Shown: positions 44,797 through 56,260 of the stretch, one piece after another
Layout of the letters: each line of letters begins with the position of its first letter
Position numbering within the stretch: position 1 is the stretch's first letter
Source of the DNA: Stromatinia cepivora
Taxonomy: Eukaryota; Ascomycota; Leotiomycetes; Helotiales; Sclerotiniaceae
Assembly: GCA_014898415.1 (NCBI GenBank)
Contig: RCTD01000034.1
Location: 186,001 to 250,000, forward strand
Direction: 5' to 3'
Length of the DNA: 64,000 nt
Program-made: the position numbers and the translations under genes
Notes under the pieces: generated by a model
Database searches by the model: none
Told to the model about the DNA's origin: nothing
What the model saw: the letters and a program-made list of their open reading frames with translations, nothing else

Positions 44797-47288
44797 AGTG
44801 AATATGAAAGTTGGTGGATTTTGTAGTGATGATTTAATGATCTGGTGCTTCGGATTCGGTCGACAGTGATTGGAAATAAGACAATTCTGTTCAGTATTGA
44901 ATATATCAGCCACTGAAACTTTATAAATTGAAGAAAGCAAATGATGAAGAAAAAGAATTTGATGAAGGAACAGACAAACTTTATAGTAAAAGCAAATGCA
45001 ATGCAAGTGATTGTGCTGTATGTAATAGCTGTGATTTTCACATGGCTACTTTTCCTCACAAACTTGTAATCTGCCGTATAGTTTTCTCTTTCAATTGGTG
45101 AAAGGGTATATCTAAAATCCTTGAATGATTAGCATAATTCTCCCCTTTCATTGTTGAAGCATGTTGAGAAGAAGTTAATCATGATGGTGTTGAAAGTGAA
45201 GTGAAGTCATGAAATAAACATACACTCTCTCGAATTTTATCTGCTGACTTCAGGTCAGTTCCAATTCCAACATGAATGAACTGGAATTGAACTCACAAAT
45301 CTCTCCTTACTTCCTGCTGAAAACAAAGATGATGTAAATGAAGAAAATAACAGTTACAATCGAGAAGGTGAGCATTAAAATTCGAAAGTAGAGAGTTTTG
45401 CGATCAAGATTATGGCAAGCCTCGAACTGCATATTGGGTATTGAAAGATGTTGAGCTCTTGTTAGAATGCAGAATGCGGAACACTGGAATGGAGAAGAAA
45501 TGGGTTGACAATTCCGAGTATATTATATTGTAGCTGTTGGAGGTGGCTATGGGAAGTGGTGATGTGAGGAGAGGTAGATGGGAAGATTCCGTGATATCTC
45601 AATAAGAATAATTGAAAACACAGAGGAAATTACTGATATTCTCTATTGGTTGTCGAAGCGAGCACCCGGATGGTATATCGTTGATGAGAAATTGAAACAA
45701 TAACAATACTAACCTTGAAGCTCAGAATGATAAAAGATATCAAGGTTGGATACATACTGGTGACGCATTTGAAATCAGGCATATTCTTCAGACCTTTAAA
45801 GGAGAAATACGAATGCCCATAGGAAGACACTTGAAGTTTGTAGTTGGCTGGATATGGCAAATGGTAAAAAGCAATACCTAGTACCTTGACAGAATTATCT
45901 TGCATTATAATTTCCTATCAATATCCCACAATACTTCAAGAATCCTGATTCCTCTCTCATTATCCATCCTCCTAATATCCTCTATCCTCCACCCCCTATC
46001 CCCCACTCTCAATCACAAATATCAAAGGTGACCAATCTCTCAAAAATCAACCTATCAATATTTATTATTCAGTATCAAATCCATCACAAAGGTTTCTTTC
46101 TCATCCCAAGAATGGATAATGATGCTCCTTGTCCCCCCCCCCCCCCCCCCCCCCCCAGCCCAAATCCAACAACCACAATTACCCTCTCTTCCTCAACCTC
46201 CCAGACACCCTTCATTCTCCCTTCCGACCTACAAGATCAAAGTAATTTATCTCTCATTAATTATTCATTCACCTCTACAATACAACATAAGGCAAATGGA
46301 AATGAATACCATAGACAAGTTCTTGTTTTAATTATCATCTACAGTCCATGAATGACAGATGTTATAATCTTACACCCATAGGTATGTAGTACTACTGAAT
46401 ATACTACTGAGTGACTTAATAGAAACCTAATGGTTGTATCAAAACAACATAATACCTTCTCCTAAGTATACTCATACTCATACTCACACCTCTTCCCTCC
46501 AACTTATTCATCCTAAGAGGTATGAAAATGGCAAGCACCTGCTGTTTGCCGTTTGACGCATGTTTTGACCAATAGTGTTGCAGTCATTCACTTACCAACC
46601 TCACTGTTTCCCAAGGCCTCAGAGTGGAATAAAGCTTGATGTTCGTATTGCCGACTGGATTGGTTGATTTCCAACATTTATTCTTCAACATGAAGTAATT
46701 ATATTTACTTTAGTACTGAAATCATAAGACCCCTGAATTATTCACAACTTTAACAGACCAGTATTCCATTTTTAAACTTTAGCACAGAAGTCAGTATCCG
46801 AGCCAATCACTACGTTAATAGTAGTAGAACATACCAATACAAATACTATTCCTTCCCAACAGACAGACGGCTCAACACCAATTTAAGTGTTTTCGCACCA
46901 GCAATGAAGGGTCCGATTTGTACTGTAAGCAGGATTGGTATGGGGAGTTGATCGAAACCACAGCAATCTTCGATGAAGTTTGTTCGTGATACAAATCTAG
47001 ACAAGCCTGTGATGCTCTTGTAACAATAGAATCTAGACATATATAGTATAGTGATGCAGGCGAAGAGGGAGTAAAAAGAATAGAAAGAAAGTCGGAAGGA
47101 AACAGCAAGGAAGAAGAAAATTAGCAAATCGCTCTTATATAGAGGACGCAAAGGTTTTGCGATTTCTCGTCCTGACATGTCTATCCTAGCTCCATACATG
47201 GCGTTGCGTTATGATCGTCCTCAAAACCCCACCTGATTGAGAGCTTTGATCAGAAAAGAACGAAAAGACACATTTTTAGTCCCACCCC
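44797..47288. other. 2.5-kb intergenic region with a poly-C run
   Basis: No gene is well supported. A minus-strand frame of 117 codons (46846-47199) has an ATG and a hydrophobic stretch but no homology I recognise. A 24-C run lies at 46133-46156. The part next to 44796 is the promoter of the Cys/His protein. Confidence 0.55.
46133..46156. repeat. 24-nt homopolymer C run
   Basis: An unbroken run of C in AT-rich intergenic DNA. Its exact length is likely unreliable in any assembly. Confidence 0.9.
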
Positions 47289-47627
47289 TTAGACGGACAG
47301 AACCACTACAGAATCAACAACAAAACTACTATCATCCTTCTTGTCGAAAAGGGGCACAAGAACCATGGAGTCTTCAATTGTAGATTCAATGATATGAAAT
47401 TTGCCACGTGACTTCACGGTAAGATCATTTTTATTATGATGCTCGAGAACGATCGGACTTGAGCTCTGAGAATTGACCGGAATCCCCCCAGTTTCCTTCT
47501 CATGAACCTTCCCGAAAGTAGCCCAAGATTCAGAACAAATCGAGAGCTCATTACCGACACGTGATGTGAGGTACTCCAATTTCGGCTCCAATATGTTGAG
47601 TTGAACGAGTAGAGCGTTTGGGGCTGA
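47289..47627 (-). CDS. candidate fragment of a small hypothetical protein
   Basis: The frame is open for about 113 codons between a TGA near 47630 and the TGA at 47289. There is no ATG near its beginning. The composition is protein-like: an amphipathic helix (VQLNILEPKLEYLTSRVGNE) followed by a polar middle and an acidic, Val-rich end. Upstream on the same strand an ATG near 47789 opens a 40-codon frame (MSQRHSLHNRRFGDQ). The two could be exons of one gene, but no intron of ordinary length with good signals joins them. The family is not recognised. Confidence 0.3.
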   Translation of the reverse strand, partial: SAPNALLVQLNILEPKLEYLTSRVGNELSICSESWATFGKVHEKETGGIPVNSQSSSPIVLEHHNKNDLTVKSRGKFHIIESTIEDSMVLVPLFDKKDDSSFVVDSVVVLSV

Positions 47628-47649
47628 GTTGTTTTCCGCTCAATCCATC

Positions 47650-49277
47650 AAGTCAGCCTTCTAACCGAAAATGTAAATAAATGCAAATCTTCGGGACATG
47701 TGAGAAATTAAAAGTGTATGAAAAGAGAGATCGCCAGTTTGATCTCCAAACCGCCTGTTGTGTAGGCTGTGGCGTTGACTCATGCCGTCTGAACCGCCTT
47801 CACTATTGGCAGGACTTTAGCCAAATAATGTGGTGTTTGGACATCGCAGCAACACAGCAGCTCAGAGCAGCAGATCTCATTTTTCATTGGAGTAGTTGAT
47901 GGTTTGGAAGTCGTGGGGAATTGACGTTTCTTATGGTGGTTGTGGCTCATAATGAGAATTTCTCTCCAATAAATCGAAAGATATCTCCCACACAAAGTCG
48001 GAATCCTTCAATTTATGAGACATAATTTCAAATCAGGTGAATCCAACTTTGTATTTAGATGATGCGAGAGATTGATCACGCGGGTCTTTTGATGATGTGA
48101 ATGTTGTGGTTATTTGGTATTGAAGTAAATGTATATAAGAAGAAGAAGAAGAAGCTGTCAAGTCAAGTCAAGCTGATATATTCTTTCAACTTGCTGCTGT
48201 TATGGGGTAAAATTAGATCCCCGGATTTTATATTACTTCATTCAACAGACCAATATATGGTCCCTTGCCTACTGATGGATTTATGATGTTTGAGGCAGTT
48301 GCAAGGTCTCGAGAGGGCCCACCTGTTGAAGCCTGTAATTTAGACAAAGATAACGTATCAATTCATCCGTCAACCCCTATGAAGATGATGCCAAATCCGA
48401 GGTATGAAAAACAAAAGACATCATTCAATTACTCCATTCCCTTACGCTTCGGTTAAATAAGGTACTTTTACTATTTTGCTTCGATCATCGCATCAATTGA
48501 TCGTAATTTCCCCCAAAACCGTCTCAAGTCTACACCGTTCACCGTTCCTACTATACTTGGAAAGGCTCAAACTTTCCGGGTTGCATTGTTGAATTCGCGC
48601 CGCCACAAGACTCCAAAAGTATGGAACACATGGCAGTGGGAAGCAATACTCCATGGAGGCTGTGCCTTAAAATAGTACGATTCCTCTATGGTTTATCAGT
48701 GGTTCGTTTGTATCTTACGGGGCACGTCTTGCGTCCGTCCCTCACTGTTTCTGCGCTTTAGCCGTCTTCTGGGATGAGCTTTGTACGAAACGCTCCACCC
48801 TAATCTTAATTTGCATCTTCTACTACCTAGGCGCGCGATCAGTACTCTTTACGGCGTCGAAATGGGGTAGGATATACAAAAGCGGCAAAGACGAGCAAAT
48901 CGGGGTCATAACTCTTCGGATTTATCATTTAACATGATATGAAATGACGTGTTAACTAACGCAATATTTTCTTCTCCTTTAGAACCACCTGTCCCACTGC
49001 TTTCTCTTCCTCTTCCTACACATCCCATACGACATCTACACATTCATTCAATTGTCTACGGAAGGATCAGAAATCTTACATTAAGATTAGAAACAACCGA
49101 AAGGATCGGAAGATCTTGAGAAAGAGGCGTAGATCTAGCCAACACGAGTTTCGAAATAATTCCATTGAATCTTCACGACCTCACACAAAACATATAACTT
49201 CGATCTCTTATCCTACATATATTCAACCCATACTTCCTGAACACGATCTTATCATCTGGGAAGGAATTACGTGGGAA
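47650..49277. other. 1.6-kb intergenic region upstream of an F-box-like gene
   Basis: No gene supported. The sequence just upstream of 49278 is open in the same frame back to 49116 but has no ATG. It may be leader or an unresolved first exon. Confidence 0.5.
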
Positions 49278-51410
49278 ATGCAATCTCCACAACGAAATTC
49301 TCGACCAGCATCGGCTGGAAGTGCGAGTAGCTTTGACTCAAAACCTCGAAGTCCTTTGAGCACCAGTTCCTCAATTGACGATATTTCCAGCCTAGTCAGT
49401 GATATATCTTCAGTATCCAACAATATCTCCATTAAATCAGTATCAAGAAGTTCAACACATGGACCCACTAGATCTCAGACAGATCCAATAATTCACAATC
49501 GATACGAGTTTGAGCCCAGACCACCGGTTCAAACAACTCTTCTCGAGCCTCAAAGATTGATGCAAGAACCTATATCTTGGACGAAATTTGTTTCGCAGCC
49601 ATCTTCAGGAGATGGTTTCCTTAAACTTCCTGAAGAAATACTTTTGGTTATTCTGAGGGAGCTCAAGAAATCACATTTGAAAGCGGGAAGTCCAAGTTGT
49701 GCAACATGTTGGATGAGAGATTTGCATAGTCTTGGATTGAGTAACAAAAAATGGTGGAGTGCTGCGAGGGTTATTTTATATGAAGACATACAACTTGTTG
49801 GGAGTGATTCGACTTTGCATACAAAAAAGAAATACAAGTCAAAACATGGAACAAGATTAAGACTCCTTCGTCGAACCCTTCGAAGTCAACCAGAACTCGC
49901 CAAATATGTCAAATCATTGAAAGTCCCTTCACTACCAGAATCAGTCAAAACGAAGCAAGAACAGGATGAATATATGGATTTAGTGGCTTCGGTAATAATG
50001 ACATGCCCAAACCTAGAACGTTTGCCAGGAATTTATCAGCCATACGATCATGAATTTACAAGATTCTTTCACGCATTGTCGACACGATCAAAACTCACTG
50101 AGAAAGTCTGGATTATCGAACCAAGTCCCATACGACGTCTTTATAATGCCTCTGAGGAAGCCGAAAATCCTGTGATTGTACCAGGTCCATTACGCTCCGA
50201 GCAGTATCTGGATTTCTTGGGCCTCAACTCGAACTGGCCCCATTTACAAACGCTTGTTCTTCATTGTAGCCCAGGTGGCATGATTGATTCACCTCTATTC
50301 ACCGATATTTTCCGACGTCTTCCATCCCTTCAGGATCTATACATATCGAACTTCCCACGTACGTCTTTTAATGACGAGAATTTGATTTCTTTACCAGCCC
50401 TCAAAAATCTTCGACTCGATTCACTTCCAGGTATAACCACGAATGGGTTATCAGCCTATGCTTCATTGCCTAGTTCTGCTACTTTGACCTCGCTTTCTTT
50501 AATATCATTACCACTTCGATCACTGGCCATACTTGCTCGACTTTTCACTCATTTGAAGAACCTCAAATCCTTCTCTTTATCACAGAGTCCTTCCCCTATG
50601 CTCAACGACCAGAACGATATCTTCTTACATCCCTATCTTGCGTCATCCACCCTCGAACATCTCCACTGGGAAATCACAAATCCTGACGACGATAAAGCTA
50701 CTGAAATCCTTGCAAAATCCATCACTTTCTCCGGTTTTCCCAGTCTTAGGTCTATCCGTGCCCCAACTGACTTCAACGGTGTACTCCAAAAGCTATGTAA
50801 ACCAAGGGCAAAAATCGAACTACCTGGAGATAAATATCGAAACATGGGACCCAGCAATACTCCAAATCGATCGTCAAGTATGCCTGCCGCCATACCTATC
50901 ATGCCTCCGTCCAATCGACAGTCGGTATTTTCTCGACAAAGCGAGCGTCGTGATAGTGTGATGACTGGAAAATCTTCTAATTCATCTTCACTATCCCTTC
51001 CATATGAATCTGCTATAGATGGGAGCGGTAGGCATGAAATGATGAGTCTATTAAATGCTCGTCAACTTGCTCAACTTCGAATCGATAATGCAACAATACC
51101 ACAATTCGACATAATAGTTTGGGACGATGAGGGACAATTCGTCGAGAGATTCAAGCTAGGAACTTTCATCGGAAAAGTGGAAAGCAAAGTGGTATACAAC
51201 CTGAAGCCGGATTTTGAAGGCAGTGATGAATCAATCATGAGTATCGAAACACTTTTGGAAAAAGGAGTAGAGTTGAGATCAAATGATGGTTGTACCGGAA
51301 GTTGGAATATAGATCTAGACTCCAAATCAAAAGATAGAAAGAAAAGAGATTGGTGGTGGCATACTGAGAGAGAGAGATGGAGAGAGATAAAATTGGCTAC
51401 TTTCTTTTAA
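49278..51410 (+). CDS. F-box-like protein with leucine-rich region
   Basis: A single exon of 710 aa from the first in-frame ATG. The N-terminal ~110 residues are Ser-rich and disordered. At about 115-175 lies an F-box-like segment (FLKLPEEILLVILRELKKSH then SLGLSNKKWWSAARVILYEDI), the LP-x-E-I/L...L..L motif by which such proteins bind Skp1. It is followed by irregular Leu-rich repeats up to about residue 510 (LQTLVLHCS, LQDLYISNF, LKNLRLDSL, LTSLSLISL) that would form the substrate-binding surface. The last 200 residues are a Ser-rich linker plus a small compact C-terminal region (FDIIVWDDEGQFVERFKLG ... WWWHTERERWREIKLATFF). Inferred role: substrate adaptor of an SCF ubiquitin ligase. Substrate is unknown. 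An upstream start exon cannot be excluded. Confidence 0.82.
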   Translation: MQSPQRNSRPASAGSASSFDSKPRSPLSTSSSIDDISSLVSDISSVSNNISIKSVSRSSTHGPTRSQTDPIIHNRYEFEPRPPVQTTLLEPQRLMQEPISWTKFVSQPSSGDGFLKLPEEILLVILRELKKSHLKAGSPSCATCWMRDLHSLGLSNKKWWSAARVILYEDIQLVGSDSTLHTKKKYKSKHGTRLRLLRRTLRSQPELAKYVKSLKVPSLPESVKTKQEQDEYMDLVASVIMTCPNLERLPGIYQPYDHEFTRFFHALSTRSKLTEKVWIIEPSPIRRLYNASEEAENPVIVPGPLRSEQYLDFLGLNSNWPHLQTLVLHCSPGGMIDSPLFTDIFRRLPSLQDLYISNFPRTSFNDENLISLPALKNLRLDSLPGITTNGLSAYASLPSSATLTSLSLISLPLRSLAILARLFTHLKNLKSFSLSQSPSPMLNDQNDIFLHPYLASSTLEHLHWEITNPDDDKATEILAKSITFSGFPSLRSIRAPTDFNGVLQKLCKPRAKIELPGDKYRNMGPSNTPNRSSSMPAAIPIMPPSNRQSVFSRQSERRDSVMTGKSSNSSSLSLPYESAIDGSGRHEMMSLLNARQLAQLRIDNATIPQFDIIVWDDEGQFVERFKLGTFIGKVESKVVYNLKPDFEGSDESIMSIETLLEKGVELRSNDGCTGSWNIDLDSKSKDRKKRDWWWHTERERWREIKLATFF

Positions 51411-52255
51411 TTTTTGATTATTATGATACCCTGGGTATGGTGTTTATGTTGAAAAGTCTTATGTTTATCATATTTATCATATCTGATGTATAGTGGAAAT
51501 TCACTACTGGTTTTCTATATTGTAAATATAATATTTAAATATAATATTAATGTCTTTTCACTTCACCTTTTTGATGTTGGAGAGTTTTCTATTTGATCTT
51601 TTCTTCAGTCTTTCACTTACACCAACATTGATAGATGGGGTTATTCGAACATAGGTACTATCATGGTATTATCATGGTATTATCAGAGGGGAACAATAGC
51701 TCCCAAACTCTCATCTGAACTCCATTCCTTTCCTGACTGATATTCACCTTTACTATTCTGATCCTCACCACCACCAGCCCCGGATCTCGTCAGCCTGATT
51801 TTGATTTCAAAAGATCCTTCAACTTCCTATCAACTTCCTTCTTCCTCATTCCTTGTCCCTCCCTTTCAATACACAACCACAACCCACCATACCAAAGCAA
51901 ACTGTACAGTACAAGACAATAAGCTCAATATTTTAGAAACTGGTTGCTTTTTGCCAGTTTGTACTTCTTTATTTTGCAATTTCAATTTGGTTTGTGGGAT
52001 AGAAATTGGATAGGGATAGATACAGATTCATCTTATCTTGTTTCTTTTGTTGCTTGGGAGCTTGTTGTGGGAAAGGAATCTCTTTGGATTTATTAAAAAT
52101 ACACTTTACCAACACTCGGTTGGACAAACAGGACCTCGACCTTCAGATTGAAGACAACCTCTCAAGAAGACAATCAAACCCCCTCAAACGATCGATCTAC
52201 ATTGTTGATCTACATTGTTGATCTATACCGCCGATCTTCACCCCAACCCTACAAA
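51411..52255. other. intergenic and promoter region
   Basis: No gene. It holds the 3' flank of the F-box gene and the leader of the next gene. A perfect 13-bp tandem duplication (GATCTACATTGTT, 52194-52219) lies 37 bp before the ATG at 52256. Confidence 0.55.
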
Positions 52256-53203
52256 ATGCGTAACCTATTCACCCCAAAGAGAGGTCTCACCAGCCGCGAA
52301 GTCATCGCCCTCCTCATGATGGTCTCCGCCCAACTCATCATCGGAATTGTCATGCTACAAATGATGTTAACCAATCGAGGTACCGATACTGGTATGGGCG
52401 TTGCAGATGTACTTGCCGTCGTAAAGGAGCCGTTTGGTGGAACTCCTTACACAGCTAAGATGAACGGTGGAGAATATTTCGTGAAAGATGGATCAAAGGC
52501 ACAGAGTGAAAAAGTCAGGGAGGAATTGCAGATGATGATGAATGGACAGATGAAGCTGGATGGAAAGATGGCGGAGGGAACAAATACTTCGACTTATTTA
52601 TTCAACATCAGACAAATGATCGGTAATCGCATCATCAGTCATCGGAAATTCGTTTTGGAGAAAAAACATTCTTTGACCAGTGTTTTATGGGAAATGATTG
52701 AGGGGGTTTATGGAATTGAGGAAATCATTGCGATGGCTACTTCTTATACTGATACTGATGCCGGTACTGGTACGACAAACAATGGAGAAGAAGCACCTCA
52801 CTATCTTCCACGAAATGAACATGTGGAAAACGAAAATATCTGGACAGGAATACCATGTCAAGAAGGAGAAATAACCAAATTCCACAAGAGCATAGAAGAA
52901 AAAATGGAGCGAGGCGATATCGAAGGAGTTTTAGAGATGGTTAGTGAGAGTCTTCGGGGATTTAGATATCTTCTCGAGAAGAAATCTAGAGAAGATGGGA
53001 AAAGTGATGAGGGGATGGAGAAAGTTCGAGAGCAGATGAATGGTCTTGTGGAGGAGAAGAAGAGGAAGGTTCAGCGGGGGGTATTGGTTTCTGGGGAGAT
53101 TTTGAGGGAGATGCAGAGTGAGATGCTGGGGATGGAGGGCTGGGTTGGGGGGATGAGGGATCTTTTGGAGGGGGTTTATAGTGAGTTTTGGGGAGGTGGG
53201 TGA
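52256..53203 (+). CDS. hypothetical membrane-anchored protein, 315 aa
   Basis: A single exon. I choose the ATG at 52256 (ACAAAATGCG context) rather than the in-frame ATG at 52148, because the extra 36 residues fall in the repeat-containing leader. The N-terminus is short and basic (MRNLFTPKRGLTSR), followed by one hydrophobic span at about residues 16-38 (VIALLMMVSAQLIIGIVML). This fits a signal anchor with a lumenal or external C-terminus. The rest is Met/Glu/Lys/Gly-rich and predicted helical, including a charged section at about 225-300 that could form coiled coil. No conserved domain is recognised. The end of the gene is G-rich on the coding strand, unlike the beginning. Confidence 0.65.
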   Translation: MRNLFTPKRGLTSREVIALLMMVSAQLIIGIVMLQMMLTNRGTDTGMGVADVLAVVKEPFGGTPYTAKMNGGEYFVKDGSKAQSEKVREELQMMMNGQMKLDGKMAEGTNTSTYLFNIRQMIGNRIISHRKFVLEKKHSLTSVLWEMIEGVYGIEEIIAMATSYTDTDAGTGTTNNGEEAPHYLPRNEHVENENIWTGIPCQEGEITKFHKSIEEKMERGDIEGVLEMVSESLRGFRYLLEKKSREDGKSDEGMEKVREQMNGLVEEKKRKVQRGVLVSGEILREMQSEMLGMEGWVGGMRDLLEGVYSEFWGGG

Positions 53204-54059
53204 TGTTCCCCCTCTCTTTCTTCTCTCATGAGTTTTATTTTTGTTTTTTGAGCATGTTTTGATGTGGATATGATGTACTAACGAGATATACAATAGGAAT
53301 CGATGTAAAGACCAAGATTTGATAGGGTACCAACGGGTCCTTTGAACGATTACATACACACATACAACTGCTACGACTAATCCATTCCAATCTTCCACTC
53401 TTTCAATTCCCATTCCCACTTTTCGGATTTCGTTTTCACTCCACCTCTTACCCTCTCGCATACATCGATCAATTAACGAAACATCCAAATCTTACGCTAT
53501 TGACAAGATGACCCACCCACATACACACATACCATACGACTTGATCAGCGAAGGAAAGGAAGGATAGGAGAAGGGAGAAGACTTTTGTATTATACGCCAT
53601 TACCAACACCAGAACCACAAAATGATTAAACTCAGCGAATGCATCCGGAAGGAAGATTCGAGGAGGGAACAAAAGGAATTTAATAAATAAATACTTCTTG
53701 TTGTAGTTATCTTTGGTACATTTCGCATATTTCGTACAGGATACTTACTTACTAGGTAGTTCTTTTAGTTTAAGAGGCAGATGAGTTAATAAATGATAAT
53801 TGTATCGAATGGTTTGATGCGCATATTTTGAGTGCATGTGTATATGTGTATGTATGCAGAATTCTTTCATATTCACCTGATTTTAGAGTATACCTCTTTC
53901 TATTAACTCTTTCTATTAACAGTCCACCAGGTTTCCCTTTAAAATGCTCAGATACCGCACACCATCTAACCATATACCTCACCACCCACCATCGAGCTAT
54001 CCCGAGCTTTTCTTCCCCTAATCTCATCCCCTTTTCCCTTCCCTCCCCTCCCCATTCCC
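53204..54059. other. intergenic, convergent 3' ends
   Basis: Between the 3' end of the hypothetical membrane protein and the 3' end of the PAQR gene. No gene seen; open frames on either strand are shadows or low complexity. Confidence 0.6.
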
Positions 54060-56260
54060 CTAACGCACAGAACACTCCCCGTCCCCCGAATACAAAAAAT
54101 CAAAACTCTGCACCAACCCCGCAAAATGCGCCAACGCGGCAAAAACAACCATAAAATGAAGAATCTGATGACTATTCCCATATATATCGAAGCGACCTGG
54201 GTATAATTTTTCTGGTATCTATTTAGTTCATTAGTTCTATTTTCTATTTTCTTTTTTGACTTTTTGAGAAGTTTGCTCTACGTTTTCGTTTTTATACTTT
54301 TTTACTTTCGCATCCTTCATATTCCTCAACTCGGAGTACTTTGTTGGAAATGGATCAAGAATCTCAAGAAACTCAAAACTCAAGAAACCCCAAAATAAAA
54401 CCTAAAATCCCAAAGAAACACTCAAGAAGAAAAGGAAGGAGAAAAAACCCACCCTAAAACAATAAGCCCCCGCCCCCCAAAAATTCAACCCCGCCGTCCC
54501 AACTATCCACCCCAAACTCAAGCGTTTATATTGGATAGAAAAGCCATGAAGAATAATAGAATGGATGATGAAAACTAGGGCTGAGAGACCGAGGCATGCA
54601 TACATGAGGGTTCGATAGGGACGGAAGGTGGGGGTGCGGAAGGGGGGGAGGAGGGTAGAGAAGAGGAGGAGGATGGAGAGGAGAGGAGGAGGATGGAGAG
54701 GGTGGTGATCTGGGTTGGGGGGTGGGGTTAGTGGGTTTGTGATGGGGAAGGGAGGAAAGGAAGGGGAAGAGGAGACAGGGGCAGAGATGGGTGGCTGTGA
54801 GGGTAAGAAAAAAGGAGAAATACCATAGACCAATAAACCCACCTCAACAACCCATCACAAATAAACCCATGATAAATCGTCGCCACCATACTTCCCCACA
54901 TAAGCACCACTATCCCCGCATAATCCAATTCGAGCCAAAAAGACGCGATTCTGTGACTATGGTTATTGAGGGTATGGAATCTGTAGGAATCGGGGTTTAG
55001 TTGAATTTCGGATGCTGAGGCTATGTGTGAAATATTGATGCTGATCGGGTTGGCGGGATAGACTTGATAGAATGGGAGGGGTGGAAAAAAAGATTGAAGA
55101 ATTGAAGAGGAGAGGAAACTCACAAACAACTCAACGCAAAACAAATCGCCACACCGATGAAAAACAACGCAAAAACGACCATTTCAGCAGTTGTAGCACC
55201 GGGATATCGAGGTATTAATGTGTGATTTATATAAATAGGTAGAAGCGAGAATAGAAGAGCGCCGAAGAGGTGTGAATAGATATTTACTAGTTCGGAACGG
55301 GGTGTTAGTTATTTTGAAGAGGGGAAGAGGATGAGGATAGAGAAAGAGAGGAAAGGATAGCGTACTAGTTTCATTATGTAGGTTAAATATACTACGGATT
55401 GATCTAAGTGATGATTTTGTTTCTGGTCTTTGAAATAAGTAAGTATTGAATTAGTTTGAGGTTATCAAGTCGTCCAGGAATAAATATTTTTGGAAAAAAA
55501 AAAACGAAAGGCGGATGGACATACCGATACCCAGTGAGAATATATTCATTATCTTTTCTCCATTCCGCTTTAGAATAGTTAGTAGGAGTATCAGTATCAG
55601 TATTTCAAATAATTCCTCAGTATTATCACAATACCGCAAATACACCACAACAAACCAATTATTCGGATAAAAGAAAAGAAGAAAAAACTCACCAACTTCA
55701 TCCCACCTCATCACCATCACTTTTTCTCCTTCGACTTCATCGCTCCCGTACCCGCCTCCATTTTTGTCCACACCCACACCCACACCCGAGCCCATACCCA
55801 AACTATCAACAACCATACCCTCATCCTCATCCCTAACCAATACCTCCAGTCCACCCATCGATATCTCCGTTAAATTTTTCTTCAACACCAATTGATCGTT
55901 CCTATTTTGCTCTTCATTCCCATCCTCTTTTCCATCCCCCTCTCCAACCACATCCCCTCCCCTCTTCACCGACACCTTTTCAGGAACCCGAATCTCACCC
56001 TCCTCACCCTCCTCACCCCCTTCAACCCCATCTCGTACCCTAACCAAACTACCACCCAAAGAAACACTCTTTCCATATTTCCTCAAAGCCATAACTTGCA
56101 CCCCTTCACCCAAAATTTCATCTCCATCTCCGTTCCCATCTCCATTCTCCTCCCCACCCTCCCCCCCATAAATCCTAGTATCGAAAACCAGAAATTTATC
56201 CATATACGAATCTGCACATACAAACCCACCATCCCGATCTCCCGAAGAAAAGTCCAACAT
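54060..56260 (-). CDS. PAQR/haemolysin-III family membrane receptor (IZH-like), frame broken by a 20-bp duplication
   Basis: Seven exons on the minus strand: 56260-55693, 55567-55525, 55427-55366, 55286-55124, 54980-54824, 54709-54453, 54218-54060. Phases agree at all joins except inside exon 6. The N-terminal ~185 residues are acidic and Gly-rich. The PAQR core follows: WDEVAEWRKDNEYILTGYR, then IFNLHNET/NIYSHLFGALLFS, a Ser-His/Asp set in LSCLFHTLNNHSHRIA, LDYAGIVVLMWGS, FRTPTFRPYRTLMY, and YGNSHQILHFMVVFAALAHF with the zinc-binding HxxxH. Seven spans can be counted. Yeast Izh proteins and animal adiponectin receptors share this fold and act in zinc/lipid (ceramide) control. In exon 6 a perfect 20-bp tandem duplication (54662-54701) shifts the frame. 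With one copy the sequence reads ITTLSILLLFSTLLPPFRTP, continuous with the family. Confidence 0.85.
54662..54701. repeat. perfect 20-bp tandem duplication inside PAQR exon 6
   Basis: Copies 54662-54681 and 54682-54701 are both AGAGGAGGAGGATGGAGAGG. Twenty is not a multiple of three, so the coding frame is displaced. Confidence 0.95.

Noticed and set aside
46846..47199. 117-codon minus-strand frame with a hydrophobic stretch
   Set aside because: It has an ATG but no signal-peptide order, no introns and uneven composition; chance seems as likely as a gene.
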